NCBI GenBank assembly: GCA_964396895.1
Contig: CAYNGJ010000023.1
Location: 3,383-67,382 of the forward strand
Reading direction: 5' to 3'
DNA length: 64,000 nt
Source: UBA2334 sp964396895
GTDB taxonomy: Bacteria; Pseudomonadota; Gammaproteobacteria; Burkholderiales; Burkholderiaceae_C
Positions 50,675-59,468 of the stretch are shown here, piece after piece. Under the pieces are notes generated by a model that saw only the letters and a program-made list of their open reading frames with translations, was not told where the DNA came from and searched no databases. How positions within the stretch are numbered: position 1 is the stretch's first letter; the number at the start of each line of letters is the position of its first letter. Made by a program: the position numbers and the translations under genes.

Positions 50675-51559
50675 ATGAAACGACGCACATTCATCCCCAC
50701 GCTCGGCGCCCTGATGGGGGCCCTGGCGGTGGCCGGCACGGTGCAGGCGCAGCCCGCGCCGCGCATTGCTGTCACTGACTTGGCGTACACCCAGGCAGTG
50801 GCCCAGTACTTCGAGGCGGGCACCTTCCGTGACCAAGGCCAGCTGCATGCGAACCGCCACAGCGTGACGGCCAGTCACCAGAGCAGTGGCACCTACGTCG
50901 CGGGCACCTACAGCTACCTGGAGCAGCGGGAGTTGGGCTCGTTCACCAACGACATCAAGGGTGCCTTGCTCAGGGGCACGGCTTTCAAGCTGGTTCAGGG
51001 CAAGGGCTTTGATGCGGGGGATCCCCAACCCACCAAGGCCGAGCAGGCCCTCCAGCAGCTTCAGACCGGCAAAATGGCCAAGCCGGTGCGCCAGCCTGAG
51101 GTGAAGGACATCATTGCCCGCATCCGCAAGGGGGAGTTCAACGGGGCCGACTATGTGCTGTTTGGCACCCTGTCCAGCATCGAGTTCCGTGACCAGTTTT
51201 CGCCGTTGCAGGGCTCCACCAGTGCCACCATGCAGTACGGGCTGGACCTCCTGGCCGATTTTTCGCTCATCCACACCAAGACCTACGAAATCAAGGCCTC
51301 GTTTTCGGCACAGGGGGCGGGCAACGACACCAAAATCTTGTCCAACCGGGGCGATGTGATGCCCCCCAACCGCGCCAAGGTCATGCGCGAGACCTCGCAA
51401 AGTCTGGCCATGGGTGTTTACGAGCAACTCACCAGCCAGTTGGGTCATTCTGACCCAGGCATGGCCCGCGGCGTCCGCCCAGGCATGCAGGTGGTGCCAG
51501 GCCAACCCACGCCAGCCCCACCCCAGCAAGCACCTGACTCGGTCATGATCCTGCGGTGA
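50675..51559 (+). CDS. Exported LpoB/CsgG-like protein
   Basis: 294 residues. An N-terminal signal with a twin-arginine-like start (KRRTFIPTLGALMGALAVAG, cleavage after VQAQ) precedes a soluble domain with IAVTDLAY and GADYVLFGTLSSIEF, reminiscent of the CsgG/LpoB fold. Pro-rich C-terminus. GGGAG lies 7 bases before ATG 50675. Probably works with LpoB and YcfL; exact family not recognised. Confidence 0.65.
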   Translation: MKRRTFIPTLGALMGALAVAGTVQAQPAPRIAVTDLAYTQAVAQYFEAGTFRDQGQLHANRHSVTASHQSSGTYVAGTYSYLEQRELGSFTNDIKGALLRGTAFKLVQGKGFDAGDPQPTKAEQALQQLQTGKMAKPVRQPEVKDIIARIRKGEFNGADYVLFGTLSSIEFRDQFSPLQGSTSATMQYGLDLLADFSLIHTKTYEIKASFSAQGAGNDTKILSNRGDVMPPNRAKVMRETSQSLAMGVYEQLTSQLGHSDPGMARGVRPGMQVVPGQPTPAPPQQAPDSVMILR

Positions 51560-51565
51560 CCTCGG

Positions 51566-52582
51566 GTGCCGCCTGACGCACTGGCCACCCCTTCTGCTCC
51601 TTCTGGCGGGCGCAGTCGGCGGCGGTGGGTGTGCGCCGCTTTGTGCACGGTGCTGTGGGCCGCTGGGTGCGCCGCGCCGCCTGGCGGCCACGCCGACGTG
51701 GCAACCCCCATGGCCTTGCCTGGCGGGTGGACGTTGCTGAGCTTGCCAGGACAGGCAGCCGGGGTCGAGGTCGCGGCACTGCAGCGGTCTGCGCTGGTGC
51801 CGCCAGCGCGCTACCGGGTGGTGGTGGTGCCCGGGTCGGGTTGCACCGGCTGGGTGCCGTTGGCGCCGCGCTACTTTGCCGGGCTGCTGCACGCCGAACT
51901 GCTGGTGCTGCACAAGCCGGGCGCCGATCCGAGTGCAGGTGCGGGCGCGGCGTGTTCAGCCGCCTTTCAGGCGTCGGACGACCTGGCCCATTGGCGGGCT
52001 GCGGCGCAGTCGGCGCTGGTCGCCCATGGCACTGGGCACCCCACTGCGTCAACCGATCTTCGGCTGTTGCTGGTGGGCATTTCGGAAGGGGCTGAGCTGT
52101 TGCCCGAACTGGCCAACGCTCTCCCTGCAGTGGCCGGGGTGGTCATGGTGTCTGCCCCCGGGCTGGACCCGGTGCAGGCTGGCGAGTTGCAGGCACAGCG
52201 GTTGGACCAAGCCGCGGCGTGGCAACATCTCCGCGCGGGGCAGTCTGGTGCCTGGGCTGACGAGACCGTGGTGCAGGGGCGCACCTTGCGTTATTGGCGC
52301 TCATTCTGGACGTGGCCTCTGGCGCAGCCGCTGCTGGCCGGGCCATGGCCGTTGCTGCGCGTTTGGGGTGATGGGGACGAGGCCGTGGCCCCAGCGGCCT
52401 ACACGCGGTTTGCGGTGCTGGCCGCCCACCGCGCTGCGCCCTGGTGTGATGTCCGCTTGCCCCAGGCAGATCACGGCCTGCAAACGCCGACGCAGGACGG
52501 CGTGCAGTGGCTGTGGGCCCAGCTGGAACGGTGGGCCAGGTCGCCCGATGCGGCCTTGTGCGACGTGGTCACCCCACCCTGA
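51566..52582 (+). CDS. Putative lipoprotein alpha/beta hydrolase
   Basis: 338 residues. Signal and lipobox CTVLWAAGC (Cys about 35). A hydrolase-like pattern is visible: VVVVPGSGCTGW (oxyanion area), nucleophile candidate GISEG, acid WGDGDEAV and His ADHGLQTPT. The start is likely GTG 51566, 4 bp after the previous stop; GTG 51629 would leave a very short signal. Substrate unknown. Last gene of the exported-protein run; convergent with the duplicated pair. Confidence 0.65.
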   Translation: MPPDALATPSAPSGGRSRRRWVCAALCTVLWAAGCAAPPGGHADVATPMALPGGWTLLSLPGQAAGVEVAALQRSALVPPARYRVVVVPGSGCTGWVPLAPRYFAGLLHAELLVLHKPGADPSAGAGAACSAAFQASDDLAHWRAAAQSALVAHGTGHPTASTDLRLLLVGISEGAELLPELANALPAVAGVVMVSAPGLDPVQAGELQAQRLDQAAAWQHLRAGQSGAWADETVVQGRTLRYWRSFWTWPLAQPLLAGPWPLLRVWGDGDEAVAPAAYTRFAVLAAHRAAPWCDVRLPQADHGLQTPTQDGVQWLWAQLERWARSPDAALCDVVTPP

Positions 52583-52611
52583 TGCGTCGCACCAGCCGAC
52601 CTCCAGCGGGT

Positions 52612-53672
52612 CGTGTCAAGGCAAGGCGGCGGGAGAGGTCAGGTACTGGGTGGACAAGCGCTGGTATTGCCCGCCATCGGTGGTGACGTTGGTCTGGCTG
52701 GTGTGCCCCGGGCTGAAGACGACGGCCATGCCACCGGCGGCCACCAGCTCTTGCGGGTGGGTCAGGAAATACTGAACCCGGTTATCCCGAAACGCCAAGG
52801 CCGAGCCACCAGGGGTGGCCGAAGGCACGCCCATGGGGGTTTGCCACCACACCAAAGGCAGTTGCAAGCCTTCGTGGAACTGGCGAGCGTTGGCCAAGTG
52901 GTTGGTGAAACTGGGCTCCGTCAGGTTGCTGGCATCCCAGTAGTACGGCACCGCACTGGGGCGTGTGCACAAGGCCCCGTCGCCGGTGTAGCTGGCTTCA
53001 AAACAGCCGGCATCGCGGTCCAGCGTCTGCATCACCACAAAATCGGCCTGCGGCGGCGCCACCAGCTTGTGCATGTAGCTCACCTCAGCGGCCACGCTGT
53101 TGCCCCACAACGACGGAGGAAACCCCACCAAGGCTTTGGGTGCTTGGGTGCGGGCCATGGACAGCAGGCACTGTGCCATGCCGGTAACGGAATTGGGCAG
53201 CGCAGCGCAATCGCTGTTTTGCGAATTGACGTGGGCAAAGTGCTGGGTGGGCTCGGCAGTCACCTGGTTGGTGTAACCCCAGAAATCGGGTTCGAAGTTC
53301 ACCAGCACGGGCTTGTTGTAGGCGCGCAGCTGGGTGAACATCAGGCGCACGTTGTCCCAGTAGCCGCGCATGAAGTTGGCATCGCTCAGGCCGGAGATGT
53401 TGCCGTCACCCAGCGTGGCCATCTGATACAGCGTGAACATGGGGGTGGCGCCCACGGCATCGGCATTGGCCGCCACCAGGCCCACGTAAGCCCCCGAAGG
53501 GCTGTTCCACGACGGCCAGCCGCTGCTGCCCGCACCCACCAAATAGCGCTCGTAGATGTCAGGGCGCAGGCCCTGCGCACGGATCACCGCCACCGACGAC
53601 GAGGTGTCACCCAGGCCCAGCAGCAGCTGGCGGGGTTTGCCCAAGGTCTGTGCCAGTTGGCCGGCTTTTTGA
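52612..53672. repeat. 1.06-kb tandem repeat, copy A
   Basis: Matches 54093-55153 with a constant offset of 1481 bases and no indel, apparently identical over the first 950 bases and with a handful of differences only near the far end. It encodes the C-terminal approximately 350 residues of the downstream gene. Confidence 0.95.
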
Positions 53673-54085
53673 TGCAAGGGCACCGCAATGCACCGTGCGG
53701 GGAAAATTCGGCACAAGTAGTCTGGCAGCTGTCCCAATGGAACGTGTAACGGCGTCGGCAGGGACAGTCGAGTGATGCCCAAGATGGTGCTGTCAGTCAG
53801 ATTGACAGCCAGAAGGTGATCTGCGGCGGGGTAGTGACGGAAGGTGTAAGTCAGATAGGTTTGATCGACTGACCGGGTGCCCTCTTCTGTGGGGAACAAT
53901 TCAGGAAACGTGACTTCGGCCCAGTCAAACAACTCGGTGGCCGTCAGCGCGGGTCCCATGGCCATGGCGGGGGGCAGTGCCACCGACAGGCCGAGCAACG
54001 CCAGGCCCACGAAGTGAGCCAACCATCCGCGCACCTGGGGTTTTGCTGCGTTATGGGGGGATGGCGAAAGTGGGTGCGTCTGCAT
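52616..54085 (-). CDS. Exported chimeric protein: N-terminal domain plus duplicated GH-like domain
   Basis: 489 residues. Signal peptide (LALLGLSVALPPAMA), then about 95 residues of a domain (ELFDWAEVTFPELFP, YTFRHYPAADHLLAV, LPDYLCRIFP) that I recognise as recurring in Burkholderiales exported proteins. From QKAGQLAQTLGKPRQLLLGL onward it equals the upstream protein. The shared part looks like a TIM-barrel glycoside-hydrolase-like domain (VLVNFEPDFWGY could hold an acidic catalytic residue), unproven. ATG 54085 lies 12 bp after the upstream gene's stop; a TTG at 54100 is also in frame. Probably formed by a duplication that fused the domain to a new N-terminus. Confidence 0.75.
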   Translation of the reverse strand: MQTHPLSPSPHNAAKPQVRGWLAHFVGLALLGLSVALPPAMAMGPALTATELFDWAEVTFPELFPTEEGTRSVDQTYLTYTFRHYPAADHLLAVNLTDSTILGITRLSLPTPLHVPLGQLPDYLCRIFPARCIAVPLHQKAGQLAQTLGKPRQLLLGLGDTSSSVAVIRAQGLRPDIYERYLVGAGSSGWPSWNSPSGAYVGLVAANADAVGATPMFTLYQMATLGDGNISGLSDANFMRGYWDNVRLMFTQLRAYNKPVLVNFEPDFWGYTNQVTAEPTQHFAHVNSQNSDCAALPNSVTGMAQCLLSMARTQAPKALVGFPPSLWGNSVAAEVSYMHKLVAPPQADFVVMQTLDRDAGCFEASYTGDGALCTRPSAVPYYWDASNLTEPSFTNHLANARQFHEGLQLPLVWWQTPMGVPSATPGGSALAFRDNRVQYFLTHPQELVAAGGMAVVFSPGHTSQTNVTTDGGQYQRLSTQYLTSPAALP

Positions 54086-54092
54086 GGGGTGC

Positions 54093-55153
54093 CGTGTCAA
54101 GGCAAGGCGGCGGGAGAGGTCAGGTACTGGGTGGACAAGCGCTGGTATTGCCCGCCATCGGTGGTGACGTTGGTCTGGCTGGTGTGCCCCGGGCTGAAGA
54201 CGACGGCCATGCCACCGGCGGCCACCAGCTCTTGCGGGTGGGTCAGGAAATACTGAACCCGGTTATCCCGAAACGCCAAGGCCGAGCCACCAGGGGTGGC
54301 CGAAGGCACGCCCATGGGGGTTTGCCACCACACCAAAGGCAGTTGCAAGCCTTCGTGGAACTGGCGAGCGTTGGCCAAGTGGTTGGTGAAACTGGGCTCC
54401 GTCAGGTTGCTGGCATCCCAGTAGTACGGCACCGCACTGGGGCGTGTGCACAAGGCCCCGTCGCCGGTGTAGCTGGCTTCAAAACAGCCGGCATCGCGGT
54501 CCAGCGTCTGCATCACCACAAAATCGGCCTGCGGCGGCGCCACCAGCTTGTGCATGTAGCTCACCTCAGCGGCCACGCTGTTGCCCCACAACGACGGAGG
54601 AAACCCCACCAAGGCTTTGGGTGCTTGGGTGCGGGCCATGGACAGCAGGCACTGTGCCATGCCGGTAACGGAATTGGGCAGCGCAGCGCAATCGCTGTTT
54701 TGCGAATTGACGTGGGCAAAGTGCTGGGTGGGCTCGGCAGTCACCTGGTTGGTGTAACCCCAGAAATCGGGTTCGAAGTTCACCAGCACGGGCTTGTTGT
54801 AGGCGCGCAGCTGGGTGAACATCAGGCGCACGTTGTCCCAGTAGCCGCGCATGAAGTTGGCATCGCTCAGGCCGGAGATGTTGCCGTCACCCAGCGTGGC
54901 CATCTGATACAGCGTGAACATGGGGGTGGCGCCCACGGCATCGGCATTGGCCGCCACCAGGCCCACGTAAGCCCCCGAAGGGCTGTTCCACGACGGCCAG
55001 CCGCTGCTGCCCGCACCCACCAAATAGCGCTCGTAGATGTCAGGGCGCAGGCCCTGCGCACGGATCACCGCCACCGACGACGAGGTGCCACCCAAGCCCA
55101 GCAGCAGCTGGCGGGGCTTGCCCAAGGTCTGTGCCAGTTGCCCAGCCTTTTGT
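54093..55153. repeat. 1.06-kb tandem repeat, copy B
   Basis: Partner of 52612-53672; encodes nearly all of the mature upstream lipoprotein. Both start at the bases around CGTGTCAAGGCAAGGCGG and end near the codons for QKAGQLA. Confidence 0.95.
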
Positions 55154-55293
55154 GCCAGCGTTGTTGGCGTTGGCGTTGGCGTGTCGGGTGTGCCCGAGCT
55201 ACCACCGCAGGCGGCCAGCACCAGCGACACCGCCAGTGTCAACGCGGGCCGGATCCAACGGGAAGTGGGGAGCAGGGGTGATTTCGGAGGCAT
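54097..55293 (-). CDS. Lipoprotein with GH-like domain
   Basis: 398 residues. Lipobox SLVLAACGG (Cys about 29), Thr/Pro linker (TPDTPTPTPTT), then the domain shared with the next gene: LLLGLGGTSSSVAV, YLVGAGSSGWPSWNS, VLVNFEPDFWGY, FPPSLWG, VWWQTPMGVP, and VVFSPGHTSQTN at the C-terminus. It has the look of a surface polysaccharide-acting enzyme but no family is recognised. Probably the original copy, because linker and domain are continuous. Confidence 0.75.
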   Translation of the reverse strand: MPPKSPLLPTSRWIRPALTLAVSLVLAACGGSSGTPDTPTPTPTTLAQKAGQLAQTLGKPRQLLLGLGGTSSSVAVIRAQGLRPDIYERYLVGAGSSGWPSWNSPSGAYVGLVAANADAVGATPMFTLYQMATLGDGNISGLSDANFMRGYWDNVRLMFTQLRAYNKPVLVNFEPDFWGYTNQVTAEPTQHFAHVNSQNSDCAALPNSVTGMAQCLLSMARTQAPKALVGFPPSLWGNSVAAEVSYMHKLVAPPQADFVVMQTLDRDAGCFEASYTGDGALCTRPSAVPYYWDASNLTEPSFTNHLANARQFHEGLQLPLVWWQTPMGVPSATPGGSALAFRDNRVQYFLTHPQELVAAGGMAVVFSPGHTSQTNVTTDGGQYQRLSTQYLTSPAALP

Positions 55294-55472
55294 GGCGGAA
55301 GGGGAACGGTGGGGTTACACCAACGGTGAGTGGTGGCGTGGAAAAGAATGGTAACTTTCAGACCCATGGCGGTGCGGATAATTCCCCCAGGCGCCGCAGC
55401 TCGCGGATGCAAATTTGACTGCCTTTCCACTTCCCCGTCTTCCTCTGCCCATTCCCTCATTTTCACAGGCCC

Positions 55473-56234
55473 ATGAACCTGCTGGCTCCCCTGTCCTGGC
55501 CCTGGCCATTGCCTGCCCTGTTGGTGTGGGTGCTGGCTTGGGTGACCATGGTGGCCCTGCGGGGGGTGGGCTTGTCCCTGATGTCCGCTTGGGTGGTGGC
55601 CACACTTCTGGGGGTTTTCGGCAGTGTGTGGGGCCGCACGCCGGTGCGCCGGTTGCTGATGGCGTTGGGGTTTCCGCTGTCGTGGTGGGTGCTCACTGCG
55701 GGTACTGGTAGCGCCCTGTCTGGCTTACCAGCCTGGGTCTGGCTGCTGCCTTTGGCTGCCGTGTGCCTGTTGTATCCCCCGGGCACCTGGCGCGATGCGC
55801 CTTTGTTTCCTACGCCACGGGGTGCCATGGACGGATTGGCCGAGCAAGTGTCCCTGCCACTGGCTGGGCACGTGTTGGATGCCGGGTGTGGGCTGGGCGA
55901 CGGTTTGCAGGCCATGGAGCGGGCCTGGCCCGAGGTGCATCTGCACGGACTGGAGCGCAGTTGGCCCTTGCGGCTGATGTGTGCCCTGCGTTGCCCCACC
56001 GCCCGGGTGCGTCAGGGTGACATGTGGCGGGAAGACTGGGCGCGCTACGACCTGGTTTACCTGTTCCAGCGGCCAGAGAGCATGGCCAGGGCCTGGGCCA
56101 AGGCACAGCAGGACCTGGCCCCCGGGGCCTGGCTGGCCAGTTTGGAGTTTGCCGTGACCGATGTGACGCCCACCGTCGAATGGCGCTGTCCCGACGGACG
56201 TCCGCTGTGGCTGTATCGGATGCCCGCGCGCTGA
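55473..56234 (+). CDS. Membrane-anchored SAM-dependent methyltransferase-like protein
   Basis: 253 residues. Three to four hydrophobic N-terminal segments (about 5-100), then a Rossmann methyltransferase with motif I HVLDAGCGLGDGL and a LHGLERSWPL motif II. The substrate is unknown; similar proteins methylate lipids or quinones. The 180 bp upstream contains no gene. Confidence 0.75.
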   Translation: MNLLAPLSWPWPLPALLVWVLAWVTMVALRGVGLSLMSAWVVATLLGVFGSVWGRTPVRRLLMALGFPLSWWVLTAGTGSALSGLPAWVWLLPLAAVCLLYPPGTWRDAPLFPTPRGAMDGLAEQVSLPLAGHVLDAGCGLGDGLQAMERAWPEVHLHGLERSWPLRLMCALRCPTARVRQGDMWREDWARYDLVYLFQRPESMARAWAKAQQDLAPGAWLASLEFAVTDVTPTVEWRCPDGRPLWLYRMPAR

Positions 56235-56246
56235 GGCGTGGCGGGC

Positions 56247-57683
56247 TCAGGCCGTCCGGTCGCGGAAGATTTTGCCGGGGTTCAGGATGTTGTCCGGGTC
56301 CAGCGCCAGTTTGATGCTGCGCATCATGTCCACCGCGCCTTCACCCGTCTCGTCCACCAAAAAGTCCATTTTGTGCAGCCCCACGCCGTGTTCACCGGTG
56401 CAGGTGCCTTCCAGCGCCAGGGCGCGGGCCACCAGTTGGTGGTTCAGGGTTTCGGCGGTGGCGCGTTCCTCGGCGCTGTCGGGGTCAATCAAATAGCCAA
56501 AGTGGAAATTGCCGTCGCCCACGTGGCCCACCAGAAAGTAGGGCAGGCCAGAAGCATCGGCCTCCGCCACCGAGTCCAGCAGGCAGTCGGCCAGCTTGCT
56601 GATGGGCACGCAGGTGTCGGTGCTGATGGCGCGGCAGCCCGGCTTGCTTTGGATGGCGGCAAAGTAGGCGTTGTGCCGTGCCGTCCACAGCCGGGTGCGG
56701 TCTTCGGGCGTGGTGGCCCACTCAAAGGCTTGGCCACCGTGCTCGCCCGCAATTTCTTGCACCAGTTCGGCCTGCTCCTGCACGCTGGCCGGTGAACCGT
56801 GGAACTCCATCAGCAGCATGGGTTCTTCGCGCAGGCCCAGTTTGGCGTAGGCGTTGACCATGCGCACCGTGCCCGCGTCGATCAGCTCGCAGCGGGCAAT
56901 GGGGATGCCCATTTGGATGATCTGTATCGTGGTGCGCACCGCCGCTTCAATGCTGGGGAACGAGCACGTTGCCGCTGACACCGCCTCTGGCAGGGGGTAG
57001 AGCTTGAGGGTGATTGCTGTCATCACGCCCAGCGTGCCCTCGCTGCCCACCATCAGGCGCGTCAGGTCGTAGCCCGCGCTGCTTTTTTTGGCACGCGTGC
57101 CGGTGCGGATGACCTTGCCTTGTGCCGTCACCACCTCCAGCGCCAGCACGTTCTCGCGCATGGTGCCGTAGCGCACGGCGTTGGTGCCGCTGGCGCGGGT
57201 GGCCGCCATGCCGCCGATGCTGGCGTCGGCTCCGGGGTCAATGGGGAAGAACAGCCCCTCGCTTTTCACCGCCTCGTTCACGGCTTTGCGGGTCACGCCG
57301 GGTTGCACGGTCACGGTCAGGTCCTCGGCGTTGACGCTGAGCACGCGGTTCATGCGGCCCACATCCAGGCTGATGCCGCCTTGCACCGCCAGCAGGTGGC
57401 CCTCCAGCGACGAGCCCACGCCAAACGGAATCACCGGTACCTTGTGCTGAGCGGCCAGGCGGATGGCGTCGGCCACGTCGGTGGTGCTCTCGGCGAACAC
57501 CACGGCGGCGGGCGGGGGCATGTGGGTGAAGGCCGACTCATCGCGTCCATGCTGCTCACGCACTGCCAGCGCGGTAGAACACGCGGCACCAAAGCGGTCC
57601 TTCAGTGCCGTGACCAGTGTGTGTGGAATGTCACGCTGCGGGGGCAAGGCAGCCCCATCGGCGGGGTGAGTGGGGGCGTTCAT
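56247..57683 (-). CDS. FAD-linked oxidase, D-lactate dehydrogenase/glycolate oxidase subunit type
   Basis: 478 residues. PCMH-type FAD domain (VPVIPFGVGSSLEGH, DPGADASIGGMAATRASGTNA) and a C-terminal cap with GEHGVGLHK and a metal/acid site in GHVGDGNFHFG. Typical of cytochrome-linked D-lactate dehydrogenases (Dld) and GlcD. Reaction: oxidation of D-2-hydroxy acids feeding the quinone/cytochrome pool. No glcEF neighbours, so Dld-type is favoured. ATG 57683 with GGAA 8 bases upstream. Confidence 0.88.
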   Translation of the reverse strand: MNAPTHPADGAALPPQRDIPHTLVTALKDRFGAACSTALAVREQHGRDESAFTHMPPPAAVVFAESTTDVADAIRLAAQHKVPVIPFGVGSSLEGHLLAVQGGISLDVGRMNRVLSVNAEDLTVTVQPGVTRKAVNEAVKSEGLFFPIDPGADASIGGMAATRASGTNAVRYGTMRENVLALEVVTAQGKVIRTGTRAKKSSAGYDLTRLMVGSEGTLGVMTAITLKLYPLPEAVSAATCSFPSIEAAVRTTIQIIQMGIPIARCELIDAGTVRMVNAYAKLGLREEPMLLMEFHGSPASVQEQAELVQEIAGEHGGQAFEWATTPEDRTRLWTARHNAYFAAIQSKPGCRAISTDTCVPISKLADCLLDSVAEADASGLPYFLVGHVGDGNFHFGYLIDPDSAEERATAETLNHQLVARALALEGTCTGEHGVGLHKMDFLVDETGEGAVDMMRSIKLALDPDNILNPGKIFRDRTA

Positions 57684-57754
57684 GGTGCGGTTCCGGGTTG
57701 AGGCGACATAATGAAAGCCATTATCTGAGCTGCTGAGAAAGCACGTGCCCATCC

Positions 57755-59365
57755 ATGATGTTTGATCGACTGACCGCACTGGTGGTGGACGACCAGGAGC
57801 TCATGCGCGCCGTCACCGCCAACCAACTGCGCAGCATGGGCTGGGGCAAGGTGCTGACCGCCAAAAACGGTGCCGACGCGCTTCGCACTTTGCGCGGACA
57901 GCGTGTGGACGTGCTGGTGGCGGATTGGAACATGCCCGTCATGTCCGGCTTGGACCTGCTGCGCACGGTGCGCAGCGATGCCAGGCTGGCCCTCATGCCT
58001 GTGCTCATGGTGACGTCAGAAACCGCCCGTTCGCGCATCCAAGACGTGATTGCCGCTGGCGTCAATGGCTTGCTGGTCAAGCCCTACAACGCCGCTGTGC
58101 TGCGCGCCCGCCTGGAGCGCATTCTGGCCACCGACCCCAGCGACATCGCGACGCAAGTGGCCAAGGCGGCGGCGAAGGCCTCCAGCGATGGCGATGCACT
58201 CAACCCCGACTCGCCCGCAGCCCTGCCGCCCACGCGCATTCTGTTGGTGGACGCCAATGCCCAGAGCATGGCCACACTGTTGGCCCTGTTCAAAGACGAC
58301 TACGACCTCAGCATCGCCCGCAATGGGGTGGCGGCGCTGCAGGCTTGCCGGGCCAAGATACTGCCCGACCTGTTGCTGAGTGACACCGCCATGCCCGACA
58401 TGGACGGATTTGCCATGGTGCGGCGCCTGCGCGAGACGCATGCCACGGCCAACATCCCGGTCATTTTCATCACCGCCGATACCAGCGATGCGGCCAGGCT
58501 GGAGGGCATGGAGCTGGGTGCGGTGGACTTTGTGCCCAAGACCATGCCAGGCAAGGAGCTGCGCCAGCGCGTGCGCAATTTCTTGCGGTTTGTGGAGCTG
58601 CGCAAACAACTGCAATCCGATTACGACCACATGCTGGAAAACGCCCGCCTGCGCGAAGAGGTGGAAAACATGACCCGCCACGACCTGAAAGGGTCACTCA
58701 GCGGCATTGTGGGCATGGTACAGACCATGGTGAGCGACGAGGCCATGCCCGAGCGTTACGCGGGCCAGCTCAAGCTGGTGCAAGAAAGTGCGCAACAGGC
58801 ACTGTCATCGGTCAATTTGGCGGGCGACATGTTTGCCATTGAAACCGGACGCTACCAGCTGGCTGCCAAGCCCGTGCCCCTGGGTGAAGTGCTGCGCCGC
58901 ATTGTCGAGCTCGCCAGGGCAGCCCATGCCGACAAAGAGCTGTCAGTGGTGGTGGACACCGATGTGTTTGTGGGCCAGGAAATTCCCCAGGCCGAGGGGG
59001 ACGAGGGCCTGTGCTACTCCCTGTTTCACAACCTGCTGAAAAACGCCTGCGAGGCCGCACCGCGCAAAAGCAAGGTGGTGGTGGTGCTGAAAGACGAAAA
59101 CCCCCTGTGCGTCCAGATCCAGAACAAGGGCGTGGTACCGCACGAAATCCGTGACACCTTCTTTGACAAGTTTGTCACCTCCGGTAAACACAGTGGCAGT
59201 GGCCTGGGCACCTACTCGGCCCGCATGCTCACCATGGCGCAAAACGGCACCATCAGCATGAGCACCAACGATGCCGACAACCTCACCACCCTCACCGTGT
59301 GGTTGCCCCGGTACGTGCCCGAACTGCCCGAAGCCGCCGTGCCCGACAATCTGTACGCACCCTGA
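57755..59365 (+). CDS. Histidine kinase with two N-terminal receiver domains
   Basis: 536 residues. REC1 about 5-125 (VVDDQE, phosphoacceptor in VADWNMPVMSG, LLVKPYN), REC2 about 160-275 (LLVDANAQ lacks one acidic residue; SDTAMPDMDG, VPKTMP), HisKA-like helix with NMTRHDLKGSLSGIVG and HATPase with NLLKNACEAAP and SGSGLGTYSA. No membrane segment. The REC-REC-kinase order reverses the usual hybrid layout. Divergent from the FAD-oxidase gene. Confidence 0.85.
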   Translation: MMFDRLTALVVDDQELMRAVTANQLRSMGWGKVLTAKNGADALRTLRGQRVDVLVADWNMPVMSGLDLLRTVRSDARLALMPVLMVTSETARSRIQDVIAAGVNGLLVKPYNAAVLRARLERILATDPSDIATQVAKAAAKASSDGDALNPDSPAALPPTRILLVDANAQSMATLLALFKDDYDLSIARNGVAALQACRAKILPDLLLSDTAMPDMDGFAMVRRLRETHATANIPVIFITADTSDAARLEGMELGAVDFVPKTMPGKELRQRVRNFLRFVELRKQLQSDYDHMLENARLREEVENMTRHDLKGSLSGIVGMVQTMVSDEAMPERYAGQLKLVQESAQQALSSVNLAGDMFAIETGRYQLAAKPVPLGEVLRRIVELARAAHADKELSVVVDTDVFVGQEIPQAEGDEGLCYSLFHNLLKNACEAAPRKSKVVVVLKDENPLCVQIQNKGVVPHEIRDTFFDKFVTSGKHSGSGLGTYSARMLTMAQNGTISMSTNDADNLTTLTVWLPRYVPELPEAAVPDNLYAP

Positions 59366-59468
59366 GCGTGCGCGGGCCTGCGCCCAGCCGCAGGTGACTG
59401 GCGACCTGACCCTTGACCAGGGCCAGGTGGCCCCCCACCATCTACTTCCAACTTCGAATCCAACCACC

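Noticed and set aside
52613..55281. Long plus-strand frames opposite the duplicated lipoprotein genes
   Set aside because: They duplicate only because the DNA is duplicated; the minus-strand proteins have signal peptides and coherent domains.
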